Below, in pieces: positions 44,816 through 56,063 of a stretch of 64,000 nt of DNA (position 1 is its first letter; the number at the start of each line of letters is the position of its first letter). Below the pieces are notes generated by a model. It was not told the DNA's origin, made no database searches, and saw only the letters and a list, made by a program, of their open reading frames with translations. Origin of the DNA: Mactra quadrangularis (Eukaryota; Mollusca; Bivalvia; Venerida; Mactridae); the NCBI GenBank assembly GCA_025267735.1, contig CM046298.1, positions 36,145,264 through 36,209,263 of the forward strand, read 5' to 3'. A program made the translations under genes and the position numbers.

Positions 44816-46617
44816 GCATTGACTAAGTAGAGATCCAGTATGACAACGCTCTACAGGATCTCTGTTTACGGAGATTGCTTTTTGAAATAATAAGGGTTTC
44901 TAAAGGCCGAAACTTACTGTATTTTCTAAAGAGTTTTGATACTGACTAAAAATATAACTTTTAGAAGGAGAAAGATAGTAGGAATAAATAAATAAGCAAA
45001 TAATTAAAATTCAATAATAATAAAATTCATTCAATGTGTTAAATTTGTGGAAAAAAGTGTAACTCATTGATTAATTTCAATTCCTTCTATCATTTTTTGC
45101 TAAAATTCTACTAAAAACCAAAAATATGTCATATCCTGTAATCAATTTTAAATTGCACAAAACTTAAAACACTAAAAAAAGATAAAGTTAAAATAGAATA
45201 TAAAGTTACTCCACCCACCACCTGTATCAGTTTTAAAGAGTCCAAAAACATATAATCTGAGAAACTAAATTTTCCCAAAACCTAAAAAATTCTCTTCCAA
45301 GGCGAGGTAATTGAAAACAAGAGGAAAACATAGCTGTGCCTATAACTGAACATCATTAAAACCCACCATGTAATTTTCATACACAGCAAGGTCCATCATG
45401 TCTTGTAGCTAGTACATTATATCTTAAGATTACAGCTACAAAAACTAGTAAAATATATACAGTCTAGGTCTGTTTCTCATTTTATGGATGTTTTTTTGTG
45501 CAACAATAATACTTGAGACTTGCTATACACACTTACATACCACTTGAAGTCATCCAGCATTAACATGGTGCTTGTTTCAAGTGCAACATTATATCCCCAT
45601 TACAATGTAGGTATAATATGTAAGTCATGGGGAACATATTTCTAACAGAAATTACCATCCACTGCCAAATGATTGTAGTCCTGAAACATTGTCTTTAATT
45701 TAATCAAGTCTGGAGCTTGAGAATACATTACACTGTTTGCTGCAACTTTTTTTCAGATTACTAATATGCGACGTCATCACTATAAATAAATGGGCTTTTT
45801 AAGTTGTTGTTGTTGTTGTTGTCAATTCACTAACTTGCTTTCATTTCGTTTTCAGTTCTATTTCACTTTGATTAAACTAGAACTATAATTGTTAAAACTA
45901 GGGGTGATGCTGCAAATTTTTGTCATAAAAAAGGAAGTTTCATGAACTTCTAGAATCAGACATTACCTTAAATTTTCTTAAGCACTGGGTTGATTTATAA
46001 TGTTATATAGCAAATAGGAAAATTGTCAGCTAGATAAATTGTACAAAAAAATCATCGTAGGTCATAAGCAAGAAATATTAATAACCTGGTCATTTGTTTG
46101 GCCAATGATTTCTAAATACATGTATAATTAAAATATGTAGAACATTGTATACCTTTTGAATATCATAATAAAAAAAGTTATGTTTATTATTCTTCTGACT
46201 TTAATGAAATTGACTTTATGATATCTTTTTTTCGTAATAATTTATGTGAAAAGACGCACAGGCCTTCAAGCAAATGGGTCAAGACAATGCAGTGATTAAC
46301 TTATGGAAAGAAAACTAAACTGTAAGTTTAATACAATTCTGGAATTGAAAGCACGAAGTATAGTGAGACTTTACTAGAACTCACATTATAGTGAACCAAA
46401 ACTGCTAACTGCACAAATTCATCCTTGCTGTTTTAACACTGCACACACAGATTGCAGCCCATGCTTTGAGCAATCTTTCATTATAGTTTTCAAGATTTCT
46501 GAATTTTCAATTTTCATTGGATTAAACCAAATATGAGAACATCAAAGCTGATGATGAGCTCAGACATAATTCAATATGATAGAAAATAAAAAATTGAAGC
46601 AAAAATGTGATAACATG
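44816..46617. other. Intron 1 spacer
   Basis: About 1.8 kb. Includes a small hairpin (AGAGATCC / GGATCTCT, 44829-44867) and a (GTT)n run at 45802-45822. No gene recognised. Confidence 0.5.
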
Positions 46618-46685
46618 GGCTTAGCGCAAAACAGTCGTGACTCACTCTTCTTTTAAATTGAGTTACAAGCATTTTGCGCCAAGCC
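46618..46685 (-). repeat. Near-palindrome family F, copy 3
   Basis: Left arm GGCTTAGCGCAAAACAGTCG, right arm AAGCATTTTGCGCCAAGCC. The loop CTTCTTTTAAATTG is the complement of the A-rich loop in copies 1 and 2, so this copy is reversed. Confidence 0.75.
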
Positions 46686-48139
46686 TGGGATATGGTAAAA
46701 TGAATAACCATGAACGCACAATAACTTAGACTTGTACATCATAAAGAATCTCATTTCAAAACTGAAATTGCTTATGTAATAACGTATATGCAACTAATAA
46801 TGGGGTAGATATATTAAGTTTATCTATGGCATTCAACACAGCATGGTGTGGATTAAAATACCGCTCTTTTAATCTATCACCAAGATGAAGGCATCACTTG
46901 AACATTATAATTATCACACCTTATCTTTAAACAGATGTACAACATCAGTGTTAGCTTGCAATTTATAATCTTCAATATATCAGATTAAACTGCAGAGAAA
47001 ATTGCATCTCGATCTTCACATATCATGAACTGGTATGGCACTTTTACTGTGATCTTCATATCATGTCTTGATGTAATCTCAGACTTACAGACTTGGGTAA
47101 ATTATGTGTATAAAAACATTCGGCTAAGCTTATACAGGATTTAGAATCATGACATGTGATCAACAATGACAACAATAACAAATAGGGTAAAGAAGAATTT
47201 ATTTTCCTCCAATTTCTCTTTTTATACAGTGGAGCCTGTGCTAAAGGACACCTGATCAGAGGGATCACCTGCCAACAATGACCATTTTTTACACCCCCAA
47301 TCCCCCCTCTCCCAATTCAATTTACTCTGAATTGTCGCAACCAATGATCAAACAATCAAATGAAGCATAAACAAATTCTACTGCTTTTCTTTCCCCATAC
47401 AATCCCAATTGATTTTGTGAGTTTTTAAAGGTTAGCTCCAAATTCTCTGCACAAAAATTGAGTCAAGCAGTAAACTAGGTCATTAGCAAAAACAAAGGAA
47501 GCACTCTACCCATGTGTCATGTCTGAAACCACAGGCATCATTTCCCCAAAGCTTTCATCATATACAATAATGTCAGAGTGTTGATTCAGTTCTATTCTGA
47601 TTCATTCAATTCTGCTCTGCTCCATTCCGATGACAGATACATAATGAAAATTTGGTTCTAGTTAATTACTGATAAATTACCTCATTATATACCCTTGTAA
47701 AATCTGACCTGTTGACTTGTCCCTAGGGTATATCATTTTCACATGAAAGTTTTCAGTTGAAACTCAAGAAATAGATTACTGATAGTGATCTGTGTATACT
47801 GTGATAAGACTTAATATAAATGATCACAATAATAGCCTATGGGGGCACAGACTTTCATTTATCAAAAATGTTAAAGCCCCTAATTCACAGATTTCAACTG
47901 AAATATCAACTCTTTCTAAAACTCTCAAAACTAGGAAGTTTTCTGATAAAGAAACTTTTTGTGCAAAGTAATATACAACGGTAAAAGTTGGTGGTATTAT
48001 TGCAAGGTTAAAATATATCCTGTTAGTAATGGTAAAGCATTTTTGGGCACTTTTATGTGACTTTATACTGTACTTCTTATAATCAAAAGGTCATTTTGTC
48101 TTAGAATATTAAGAATTCATTTTCCTTAAACACAATTCG
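46686..48139. other. Intron 1 spacer
   Basis: About 1.45 kb. At 47226-47255 CAGTGGAGCCTGTGCTAAAG followed by GACACC resembles a pogo/Tigger-type terminus, but no partner end was found. Nothing else recognised. Confidence 0.45.
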
Positions 48140-48213
48140 CGGGCAAAGCCCAAAATGGTCATAACTTACTCCTTTTTTTAAGACTGAGCTACGACGGCTT
48201 TGCACTTAGCCTG
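48140..48213 (-). repeat. Near-palindrome family F, copy 4, beside the proposed first exon
   Basis: Left arm CGGGCAAAGCCCAAAATGGT; right arm ACGGCTTTGCACTTAGCCTG; loop with CTTTTTTTAAG. More diverged than the other copies. It starts about 100 bp inside intron 1 from the proposed donor at 48314. Confidence 0.65.
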
Positions 48214-48314
48214 CAAATGGCAGATACTGACATGTTACTTGAAAAAAAATCAACAGATCTTTGAACAAGTAGCTTTACACAAGCAACATATATATTTCAG
48301 AACAGTAAACTTAC

Positions 48315-48372
48315 TGCTCAGCCAAGAATAAAGCCAGATAAGAGGCAAGAATTGAACCAGATACGGCTGCAT
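48315..48372 (-). CDS. FGFRL1: FGFRL1 proposed first coding exon (start codon and signal peptide)
   Basis: ATG at 48372 opens 19 codons reading MQPYLVQFLPLIWLYSWLS, a strongly hydrophobic run with no charged residue, as expected of a signal peptide. The exon ends in the first base of a split codon at a perfect donor (A|GTAAGT, GT at 48314-48313). That base plus the GA opening the Ig1 exon makes AGA (Arg, residue 20), giving R-PPK beside vertebrate FGFRL1 R-GPPK just after its signal peptide. Three consecutive in-frame TAA codons lie at 48394-48402, so this is the first in-frame Met, and A occupies position -3. Phase 1 matches the acceptor of the next exon 27 kb away. Against it: the exon is short, found by eye, and other candidates in the 27-kb intron or off-window cannot be excluded. 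Any 5' untranslated exon or promoter was not located. Confidence 0.62.
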
Positions 48373-48858
48373 GATTAAAATAAGAGATTTTTGTTATTAT
48401 TAAAAGAAATTGACCAGTACAGGCAGACTCTGTAATTTATCAAAGAATTAATTGGATGTCAAATTAACTGAATGAACTTTAATCCAGGAGTCATATAGGC
48501 ACATGAAGAGTTAAGTCAACCAGGAAGAGTATTTCCAAACAGCTTGAAAAGACCTTAAAGTTTCAGACAAATGCTATACAGTATATTTCCACTAATATCA
48601 AGTATTTAATTAAAGTAAAATGTTTGTAACAAATTTGATTGATGAACTCTACTTTCTAATTTTATCAAGATTAATAAGGAAACAAAATTCATGCACTCAG
48701 GTCTAGAATTCCCTTAATGACACAATGAAAACATTCATCTTTCTATAAAATGGTTTTAAGTTGATGCATTTGTTCATCAAAATGCCACACACGTCTATCA
48801 GTGCAAATTTACAAACTAAGAGAAATCAAAGTACTGGTATTACTGACTGGATGGTGCT
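48373..48858. other. Upstream of the proposed start codon
   Basis: The bases just upstream hold three in-frame TAA codons (48394-48402). No TATA box, CpG island or 5' exon could be recognised; the mRNA start is unknown. Confidence 0.4.
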
Positions 48859-49029
48859 ACAATAAAGTTCCACTACTTGGACCACCAGAATCGATGGTCT
48901 TAATAGCCTGGCAGTCTTGTTATAGGAACCTTTTTCTTCTTAAGGAAAGCATTTGGGACTTAAAAATAGTTGAAAATCACATGAATTTGTGATAGTCATG
49001 GTCAGGTCTTAATAGTAAAACTTTACATT
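48859..49029 (+). mobile_element. Pogo/Tigger-like MITE family G, copy
   Basis: Starts CAATAAAGTTCCACTACTTG and ends AATAGTAAAACTTTACATTG, imperfect inverted repeats of about 17 bp. The interior has GGACCACCAGAATCGATGGT, AGCATTTGGGACTTAAAAAT and TTTGTGATAGTCATGGTC. About 170 bp. Confidence 0.78.
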
Positions 49030-51275
49030 GAAAAAACTCAGATTTTGTAGTATTTGACTTGATCTGGGTCAGTTTTGTTTAAACATCAATGCATATTGCT
49101 GTAACTACTAATTGTTAACCTGCCTGGTACCCTGATAAGACAAAGTTAAAAAATCATTTGTCTTAAGAATTTTGATAACAGTACTTCTCATTTCATGTAA
49201 ACTGTCGAGTTCTTCAAGAGTTTCTGATCAAAAAGCATAAGTGTAGGACTTAATAAATTTAAACTCTACAACTAAAACAAATTATTGATCATTTTGTTAA
49301 AACCATAAATCAAACATCAAACTTGAATGGAACAACTGTAAAATGTTCATTATTATACAAAAATGTATACTGCAAGCTTCATTTTTTCACTCGTATTGGG
49401 GTGGTCATTTGTCCTAACTCAACATTTAGGATAAATCATACAGTTGAATTGCGACTGTCTCAATGTGAAAAAACTTACAATGTGAAACAGACTATACAGT
49501 GATATCATACATGATTCATGTTCAATCCTATGTTTTATAAATCCCACATTTTAGATAATAGAAGTTTTTCAACCCTCTTATGTTAACTCTTTTTATCATT
49601 GTCCATGACATAATTTAACATTTAAAATATATGACATGTTCAAGTATGACATGCATTTAAATTCATTAAAAGTCGCCATTAAATTAAAGTAACCTCTTAT
49701 GTCATATAAACCGTCGGAAATTGCACAAAATTCGACAAATTATCGCCGTCTAGGGCCCTTGAGAGTTTGTGTACTGCACTTTAAGTGCAATGAGATTGAA
49801 ACATTCAGAAATAATAAACTACTTGAAAGTCACTTATTTCGTTAAAATTGAACAACATCAAAATTTTCAATGGTTCTTGTAGGTAACCACTCATAAAAAT
49901 ATAGAACTTGGAAGTAGTTTACAATATATGCCTCCAATGAACCTGTGCGATAGTCTTGATAAATTATGGTTAATGGAGGGAAAGTAAACATAATGTTCTA
50001 ACAACCAATTTCTTCTTTCAAGTGTAGCAGGTATGTACAACTCAAAATATATGTTTCCTGAAAAATATCTATCTTACTTCAAAAAATCATACTGGAATGA
50101 AGACTGGGTTATTTGTCTTTCTCGCGTAGAGCCGAGTAAGAAAAACTCTGACAAATCGAGAAAGTAACCTGTACTGACTAGTTCTGACTACGAGAGTAAT
50201 AAATGCAGTCTATCATTGAACATAATAAGTGAACATATTTTACTTTTTTTTAAAAAAACCAACACTCCCAATTCTGCTACAAGTGCAGCCCTCCCTCCTT
50301 CATGGTGATATATAAAGATGGTGCCAAGAAAATGGGCAAGACATGTGCACATGATTAAACAGTGCTTAGAAAATAGAAATTATTGCATAGACAAGTTTAC
50401 AACATAACATTGAAAAAATAACTACCAATGATATATAAGTTACATTTTGACAAAAGACAGAGCATTTTCCACTTGAAGTATTTGAGATGCTTCCAGGCAA
50501 GAATTCTAAGTTTTCAATTTCCATGAAGAACAGCTCAAAAATTTCAAGCAGAAAACATTGATTACATCAATTTAATGCCTCAGTTTTCAATAATGAATAC
50601 AGTTTCAAGGGTTTATTCAATACGGATCTTCCTATTGCAATTACATTTACTGAGAAATGAGCATAACCTTTAACTGAGAAGGCCTGGTTTATTGAGGGTG
50701 ATTTTTGTTTTTTCTAAAACAAATCAGTTTTCAAAGTATTTTTTTCTAACAAGGAACACAGCAATTTTTCGTGTTTCAATCTGTTCCAACAAGATTGATT
50801 ATAAACATAGTTTAGACTGAGACTTGAAAATATCCAATTTAATTATAAAAAAAAACGTCTCCGGGACTGTTCAGCTGATTATTTCCCAACTTGGTTCACA
50901 TTCGTTGATTAAACATTTCAATCAAAATATTTGAGTACTAAAAGCCAAAGATTGGCATGTTGTTGAGTAACTTTGTGACCTGAAACAAAATATTCGGTGA
51001 GACAAACAAATTATTACTAGATCACAAATTGTTCAATTTTTAGTTTATGATAGCAAAAAACAGCTCATCATCTCATAAATCATTTTGTGCAATATTTTCA
51101 TCACCTTTTTTACATTTTTAATCCCAACATGTCTTATAGCAGAATTTTATAAATGATTTTCATGCAATCCTTCCAAACATTAATGTTCACTGGATATAAT
51201 AGTCTGACAGCTTTGAGTTTGTCTCAATGAATATAATACCTTGAGTATTAGCAAGTGATTATTCCAAAAAGTAGA
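49030..51275. other. Upstream spacer
   Basis: About 2.2 kb, AT-rich. No gene or element recognised. Confidence 0.45.
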
Positions 51276-51470
51276 AAAGCAGGATGCTGCACCCTGCTAT
51301 TTTCCCCTCATTCTTGCCTCATTTTTGTTCCTTTCTTAAGCAGTAAAGTCACTATGAAACTTTTCTCCACCCTATTGTAGAAATAATGTATTTGAAACAT
51401 CAACCCCCCTAATGCCAGTGCCTGACCTTTTTATCAACCTCTCTGCCTTTTTCTAAAGCACAGAATAATC
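51276..51470 (+). repeat. Dispersed repeat family L, copy 2
   Basis: Diverged copy of 42428-42577 with an additional middle segment (about 40 bp around 51375-51400). Confidence 0.6.
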
Positions 51471-54230
51471 TCAATATAGACCAACAGACTGTGCATATGT
51501 AAATAAATGTAAGTTGAATTTATGTTGGGAAGCTATTTTATGACACTAAGTATTAATAAATCATTTCTGCTCCCTAAAGGTACAAATAGAAATAGTCTGA
51601 AAGCTCTGCAACTTGAATGACAAACTGACATAAAAACAATCAAAATATCACCAAATCACTATTAGCAGGGAAAATATGGAACATAAAAATAAATATTCCT
51701 AGTTTTATAATAATGACATTACAATTCCAATCATTTCTGCATAAATATAAACAGAAATACAGACTGCAAATGTATGTATAAAAACAGTATATAGACTACC
51801 ACAAGTTCATGTAAGCTTGTAGCATATTATAATAAGCCTCTATTAACCATCATCATAAATAAACCATGGCAACATAACCAAACATCCCACCAAGTTATAA
51901 AATAGAATTTCTGATATTAATCATAGTTTTATCAATTCTATTTAATTAAATAAAGTACCAAAAATTTAATGAGTTTCCACATAGAACCTATCTATGAAAC
52001 AACACCAAGTGTTTTGTATTCTATGAAAACATGCATGCAGTTGTCATCTAGAACCAGCTGTGTTATTTCTCTAAGCCCTTCAAGCAGAACAATCTAACGT
52101 TCTAACAATATAGCACCCAATGTTGTGCTGTGCTGTGCAATATAACAGAACTTCATGCATACTAACAGAACAAAAAAAAAATACCACATTTTTTTTTAAC
52201 AACCATTATCAGGAATCATGCTAGATCTTCGTAGAGATACTAGAGTCCATTTTACCAGCATGTATCTGCTATCTGATACCATTAAATCATTATTCAACAT
52301 TTCAGCAGCTAGCTACAGCATCTGTGTGCTACTGAATACTATAGTTAATTATTTCTCTGTACAATTGTTCGCAAATCGTCAAGAAATGTTATCTAAAATG
52401 GTAGCACAAAATGACTGGCAGTAAATCTGATAAAACAAGGTACCGTGGTGGTATTACAAGATCAAGTTTTGCCGACAAAAACTTTTTCTCTAACAAGCAA
52501 TTATCTACAACTGGCAAGACAAAGGTATCCTGTATACATTATACTTATGTACAAAACACATTTATGTCAAAAGATCAGAGGATTGGAGTATGAAATTTAT
52601 CACATTACTGACAAATTCAGAAAATGTGGCTTTTCTAGACAGACAATCTTATCTGCCTTGTCTTTAATCACCTTTTGTTAAAAAATGACTTTTTCAAAAA
52701 AAAATTTTTTTGACAAATATCGCAAATATTTTTCTATAAGTAATGTGATTATATTTATACATGTATGAATGTTAGCAATGTCAATTGATTACAACTACAC
52801 CCAAAATACTTAGAACACAAAAAAGTCAGACAAAATTTAACAATTGTTTTAATCAACTATCAATATCTAATCACAATGTCTAATTGTCACTCAAAACACA
52901 TAACTAAGTGATTATCTATGTTAAGTTTATCATCATGGAGTTATGCAGCCAAAGGTTCATGAAAAAAAAACAAATGGCAATTTTTTTACCTTCAACAAAA
53001 TGTTTCCCTATCATTTTGTACACATATTATGAGAGGATTGTTCAGTTTTTGTCTAAAGTGAACTTTCATAACCTTTTTTGCATTCCAAAACCAGGGGCCA
53101 TTTAATCAATTCCCTTCCTTAAAGTTCTTTTAAATCTTGAAGTCTTCCCAAAATTTGGCATTATATGAATTTTCTAACACACATTAATTTATTGTGCACA
53201 ATAAATAGTTAAACATTCAATATTAAGTATACTTTAGGCCTTAAGCTTCTATTAAAGTACTGAAAAAAGCCATAGTACAACATACACTAATCATTCCTAA
53301 TTATGTTGTCAAGTTGTTTATGATATGCTGGAATAAACAGATAATTAAACAGCAGCAAAAATAAACGAGGCAATGAATTATTGTACATACAATCATAGAA
53401 CATAAAAAGACAAGCATATAAAACTTATCATACTCTAAACAATTTACAATATAAACAACTCTCCACAGTAAACATCAGAGACAAAAAAGTGGCAATCATC
53501 TTCCATGTCTCCATTTTGACAAACATTACAGGAATCAAAGTCGACATGAGACAAATATGCATGTAGCGAAAGTTTTTGCCATTTATTTGCCATTATCAAA
53601 ATTACTCAGTAAAAAATATGCACCTTAGAATGTATTCATTCACCAGTGCATCTGTCACTTGCAAGCATGCTCAAATCACCGGCAAATTTAATGATTCTGA
53701 CAATGTAATGCCACAAATAACATGGAGAAGAGACATCCTCATAAACTTGAAAAGATTTGTTGAGAATGTACCATAATTGATACTGAGTTCTACAATCGTA
53801 CAGAATTACCTCATTCCATTTGCTACATAACTCAGATTCAACATTTTTCAAGGTTAATTTCATCGGTCATGTTCAATTAATGTAAAACTTCAACAATTTT
53901 CCATGGCAATGCAAAACACACACCACTTACAATTGGAAATACACTAAAAATATTAGAGAAAGATGTTCAACAGTCAAAATATCAAATTAATGCACAGGAT
54001 ATTTCATAGCAAATGAAACATAAATAATTCAATTATACACGCTGAAATCATTTTCAGTCAGTAAAACATAACATCACATGCTCAGTTGATAGCACAAAGA
54101 ATTTGTAAAAATTATAATCAATCACAGATGATAAACTTCTGAGGAATATTAAACATTAACAATGAATTATAACAATGCAAGGGTAAAAGGAGGAACACTT
54201 TAAAAAACGAACGCAAAAATACAAGAAGAA
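51471..54230. other. Upstream spacer
   Basis: About 2.8 kb without a recognised feature. Several short reading frames (52218-52681) are unsupported by any motif. Confidence 0.45.
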
Positions 54231-54355
54231 CTCTTCAAAAAGAGAGTAAAAATGTCAGAAAGTGCTCTTCAAAAAGAGACAAGTAACAAGCTACATGAGA
54301 AACTCTTCAAAAAATGAAGGCTAAGAACATACAGAAAAATCTTCAAAAAGAAGTT
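54231..54355. repeat. Tandem repeat around CTCTTCAAAAAGAGA, period about 34-38 bp
   Basis: CTCTTCAAAAAGAGA-like cores start at 54231, 54265, 54303 and (as CTTCAAAAAGAAG) near 54341. The core is itself a small inverted repeat (CTCTT / AAGAG). Confidence 0.78.
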
Positions 54356-54862
54356 ATTCATAAATTTTATAGATTCAGATTTTTTTGTAATGTAACAAAA
54401 TAATGGTTTGTGAAATAAGTATAATGATTCCCATGACCCTTATGATAGGGACCACATTAGGGGAAACATAAAGTTACCAAATGGTAAGCAAGTCTTTGTT
54501 GTTTTAAAATTCACCAGAAACTCTTCTTGAGAGAGAAATATAAAGTGCACTCTCTAATTTGAAGGAGACAAACAATTAGTCTCTTCTAAATCATCTTTCA
54601 AAGTTCTTAAAGAAGACTTGGCAAAAAGCAGCAAAACATACAAAAAGCAAAACTCCAAGACAATACAAACAAGAACACTACAGTATGACCTTTTTACAAC
54701 AGTCAGTAGCAGAATAGAGCTACATTTGCTATAAGGGAGTTGACTTATGTTGAGAGGGCAAATATACTTTCAAACAGTATGAATAAAAATACAACTTTGA
54801 GATTGCTTTTGCTGAAAGGTTACTATTTTGATGGTTGCCATGCCTTAATAAAGAATGCACTG

Positions 54863-55034
54863 TACAGCAGTTCTACTATTAGGACAATCAAAATTGATGT
54901 TAAAAAACTGGAACAATCTTAATATAAGGACCACTTTGTTATTAAATTAAGCAATGAAGAATGAAAAATCATCAAAAGTTGCATACATGATTTCGCAATA
55001 ACTAAGTTGGTCTTCATAGCGGAACTTTACTGTA
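54863..55034 (+). mobile_element. Pogo/Tigger-like MITE family G, best-preserved copy
   Basis: Ends TACAGCAGTTCTACTATTAG and TCATAGCGGAACTTTACTGT; these are inverted repeats with TA at both outer edges. The interior has AGGACAATCAAAATTGATG, TTAATATAAGGACCACTTTG, TTAAATTAAGCA and TTTCGCAATAACTAAGTTGG. About 172 bp, no coding capacity. TA-flanked CAGT ends and paired GGACC blocks resemble Tigger/pogo MITEs. Confidence 0.82.
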
Positions 55035-55902
55035 TATATGCAAACATTATGGGTGGGCTCTAAAAGTGTTTTATATCAGGTACATGATGTAGGTACTTAT
55101 AGTCAACATGAAGTGTAATTTTTATCAATTATCCATGAACATTCCTGAAAGTGAATATGTCAACTCAACCAGCTTGGGTAATACTGAATTAATTAAGTAT
55201 TTTCTATCATCCATCATGGCTGACAATAAATAATTGGTTACATCACTTTCAGTTAATACTAGACACAGTATGGTATATTTACCAACTAGTAATATATACA
55301 TATTTTTTATATGTATAACATTGCATTGGGAAATAGTTTATACAAAATCAGGCAATCATAAGCAATATGTTGATATCTATGAGCAATTTAAAGCCACTCT
55401 AGGAATCAGTCATTATACGCCTTCGTCTATGGCTAAGGTCTAATACTATTCTCATAATCATACTCAACAAGAAAATATATACAAAATCATAGTTTGAACA
55501 GGAAAGCTTCAAGCTCTAAAGAACTTTATTTTGAAACCAGTAGAACAAGTCAATTAGATACCAATTAGCCATTATATATCAATTACAGAACTAGAAAGTC
55601 CATGTTTTTGTTCTAAAACTGTCATCATTCACAGTTTTTACGATTTTGAGATAATAAAATAATAATTTTAACATGATAATCTGTATAACATTACATGCTG
55701 AAAACCGTTTGTAAAACATGCATTATGAATTTACATCATCAGACCAGACAGTTATAATTGAATACTGACAGCTGAATGTAAAAGTCCAATTCTAACATGA
55801 TGTCGACTTTCTCTCTATATAAACAAAGAACAAATTCTTCTGTTTTATAATGTGCAGCATTATACCACTGAATGTTAAATGAAGGGATAATGTTCATACA
55901 CC
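55035..55902. other. Upstream spacer
   Basis: About 870 bp, nothing recognised. Confidence 0.45.
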
Positions 55903-56063
55903 ACAGGACTAAACACTGAAGGATGTCTGATTGCCCCCACTAACCTATATTTGGGTTCAGGCAACCTGTTAGTCAGCCAGAAAACATTTGGTTTGAGCAA
56001 GTAAAACATATAGCTAGTTGTCCATCCAGGCAACCAAATTTTAAAAAATACTGTTGAGACCTG
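55903..56063. mobile_element. Short MITE-like element, CAGGGCT family, copy 3
   Basis: Close interior match to 9860-10021 (TAACCTATATTTGGGTTCAG, GGCAACCTGTTAG, AACATTTGGTTTGAG, AGCTAGTTGTCCATCC), with decayed ends CAGGACTAAACACT and CTGTTGAGACCTG. Confidence 0.75.

Larger units (their letters stand above)
21427..48314 (-). other. FGFRL1 intron 1 (about 26.9 kb, if the 5' exon is right)
   Basis: Bounded by the proposed donor at 48314 and the Ig1 acceptor just right of 21426. It holds SINEs (22979, 28489, 39554), the hAT-type element (29205), MITE family G copies (25937, 32840, 40466, 43440), family D copies (42641, 44486), family E and F palindromes, and minisatellites, each listed separately. 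No other coding exon was recognised on either strand. Confidence 0.6.
1..48372 (-). other. FGFRL1: FGFRL1 gene span (partial, 3' end outside window)
   Basis: Spliced gene read right to left. Exons in transcript order are 48372-48315 (proposed signal peptide), 21426-21148 (Ig1), 6775-6698 (linker), 4864-4571 (Ig2), 2322-2204 (Ig3 first half) and 1273-1033 (Ig3 second half). Exon lengths 58, 279, 78, 294, 119 and 241 nt join in one frame with phases 1,1,1,1,0 and then 1, giving 356 codons plus one base. FGFRL1 binds FGF ligands and heparin at the cell surface, lacks a tyrosine kinase, and in vertebrates modulates FGF signalling and cell adhesion; the planarian member is nou-darake. The third Ig domain carries the FGFRL1-type ending MGYSFRSAFLT, which favours FGFRL1 over the kinase-bearing FGFRs. 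The transmembrane segment and tail are not in the window. The span is stretched to base 1 only because the gene continues past the left edge. Confidence 0.93.

Noticed and set aside
54231..54355. CRISPR-like array of short repeats
   Set aside because: Repeats are short, diverged and unevenly spaced, and the genome is eukaryotic; this is a minisatellite.
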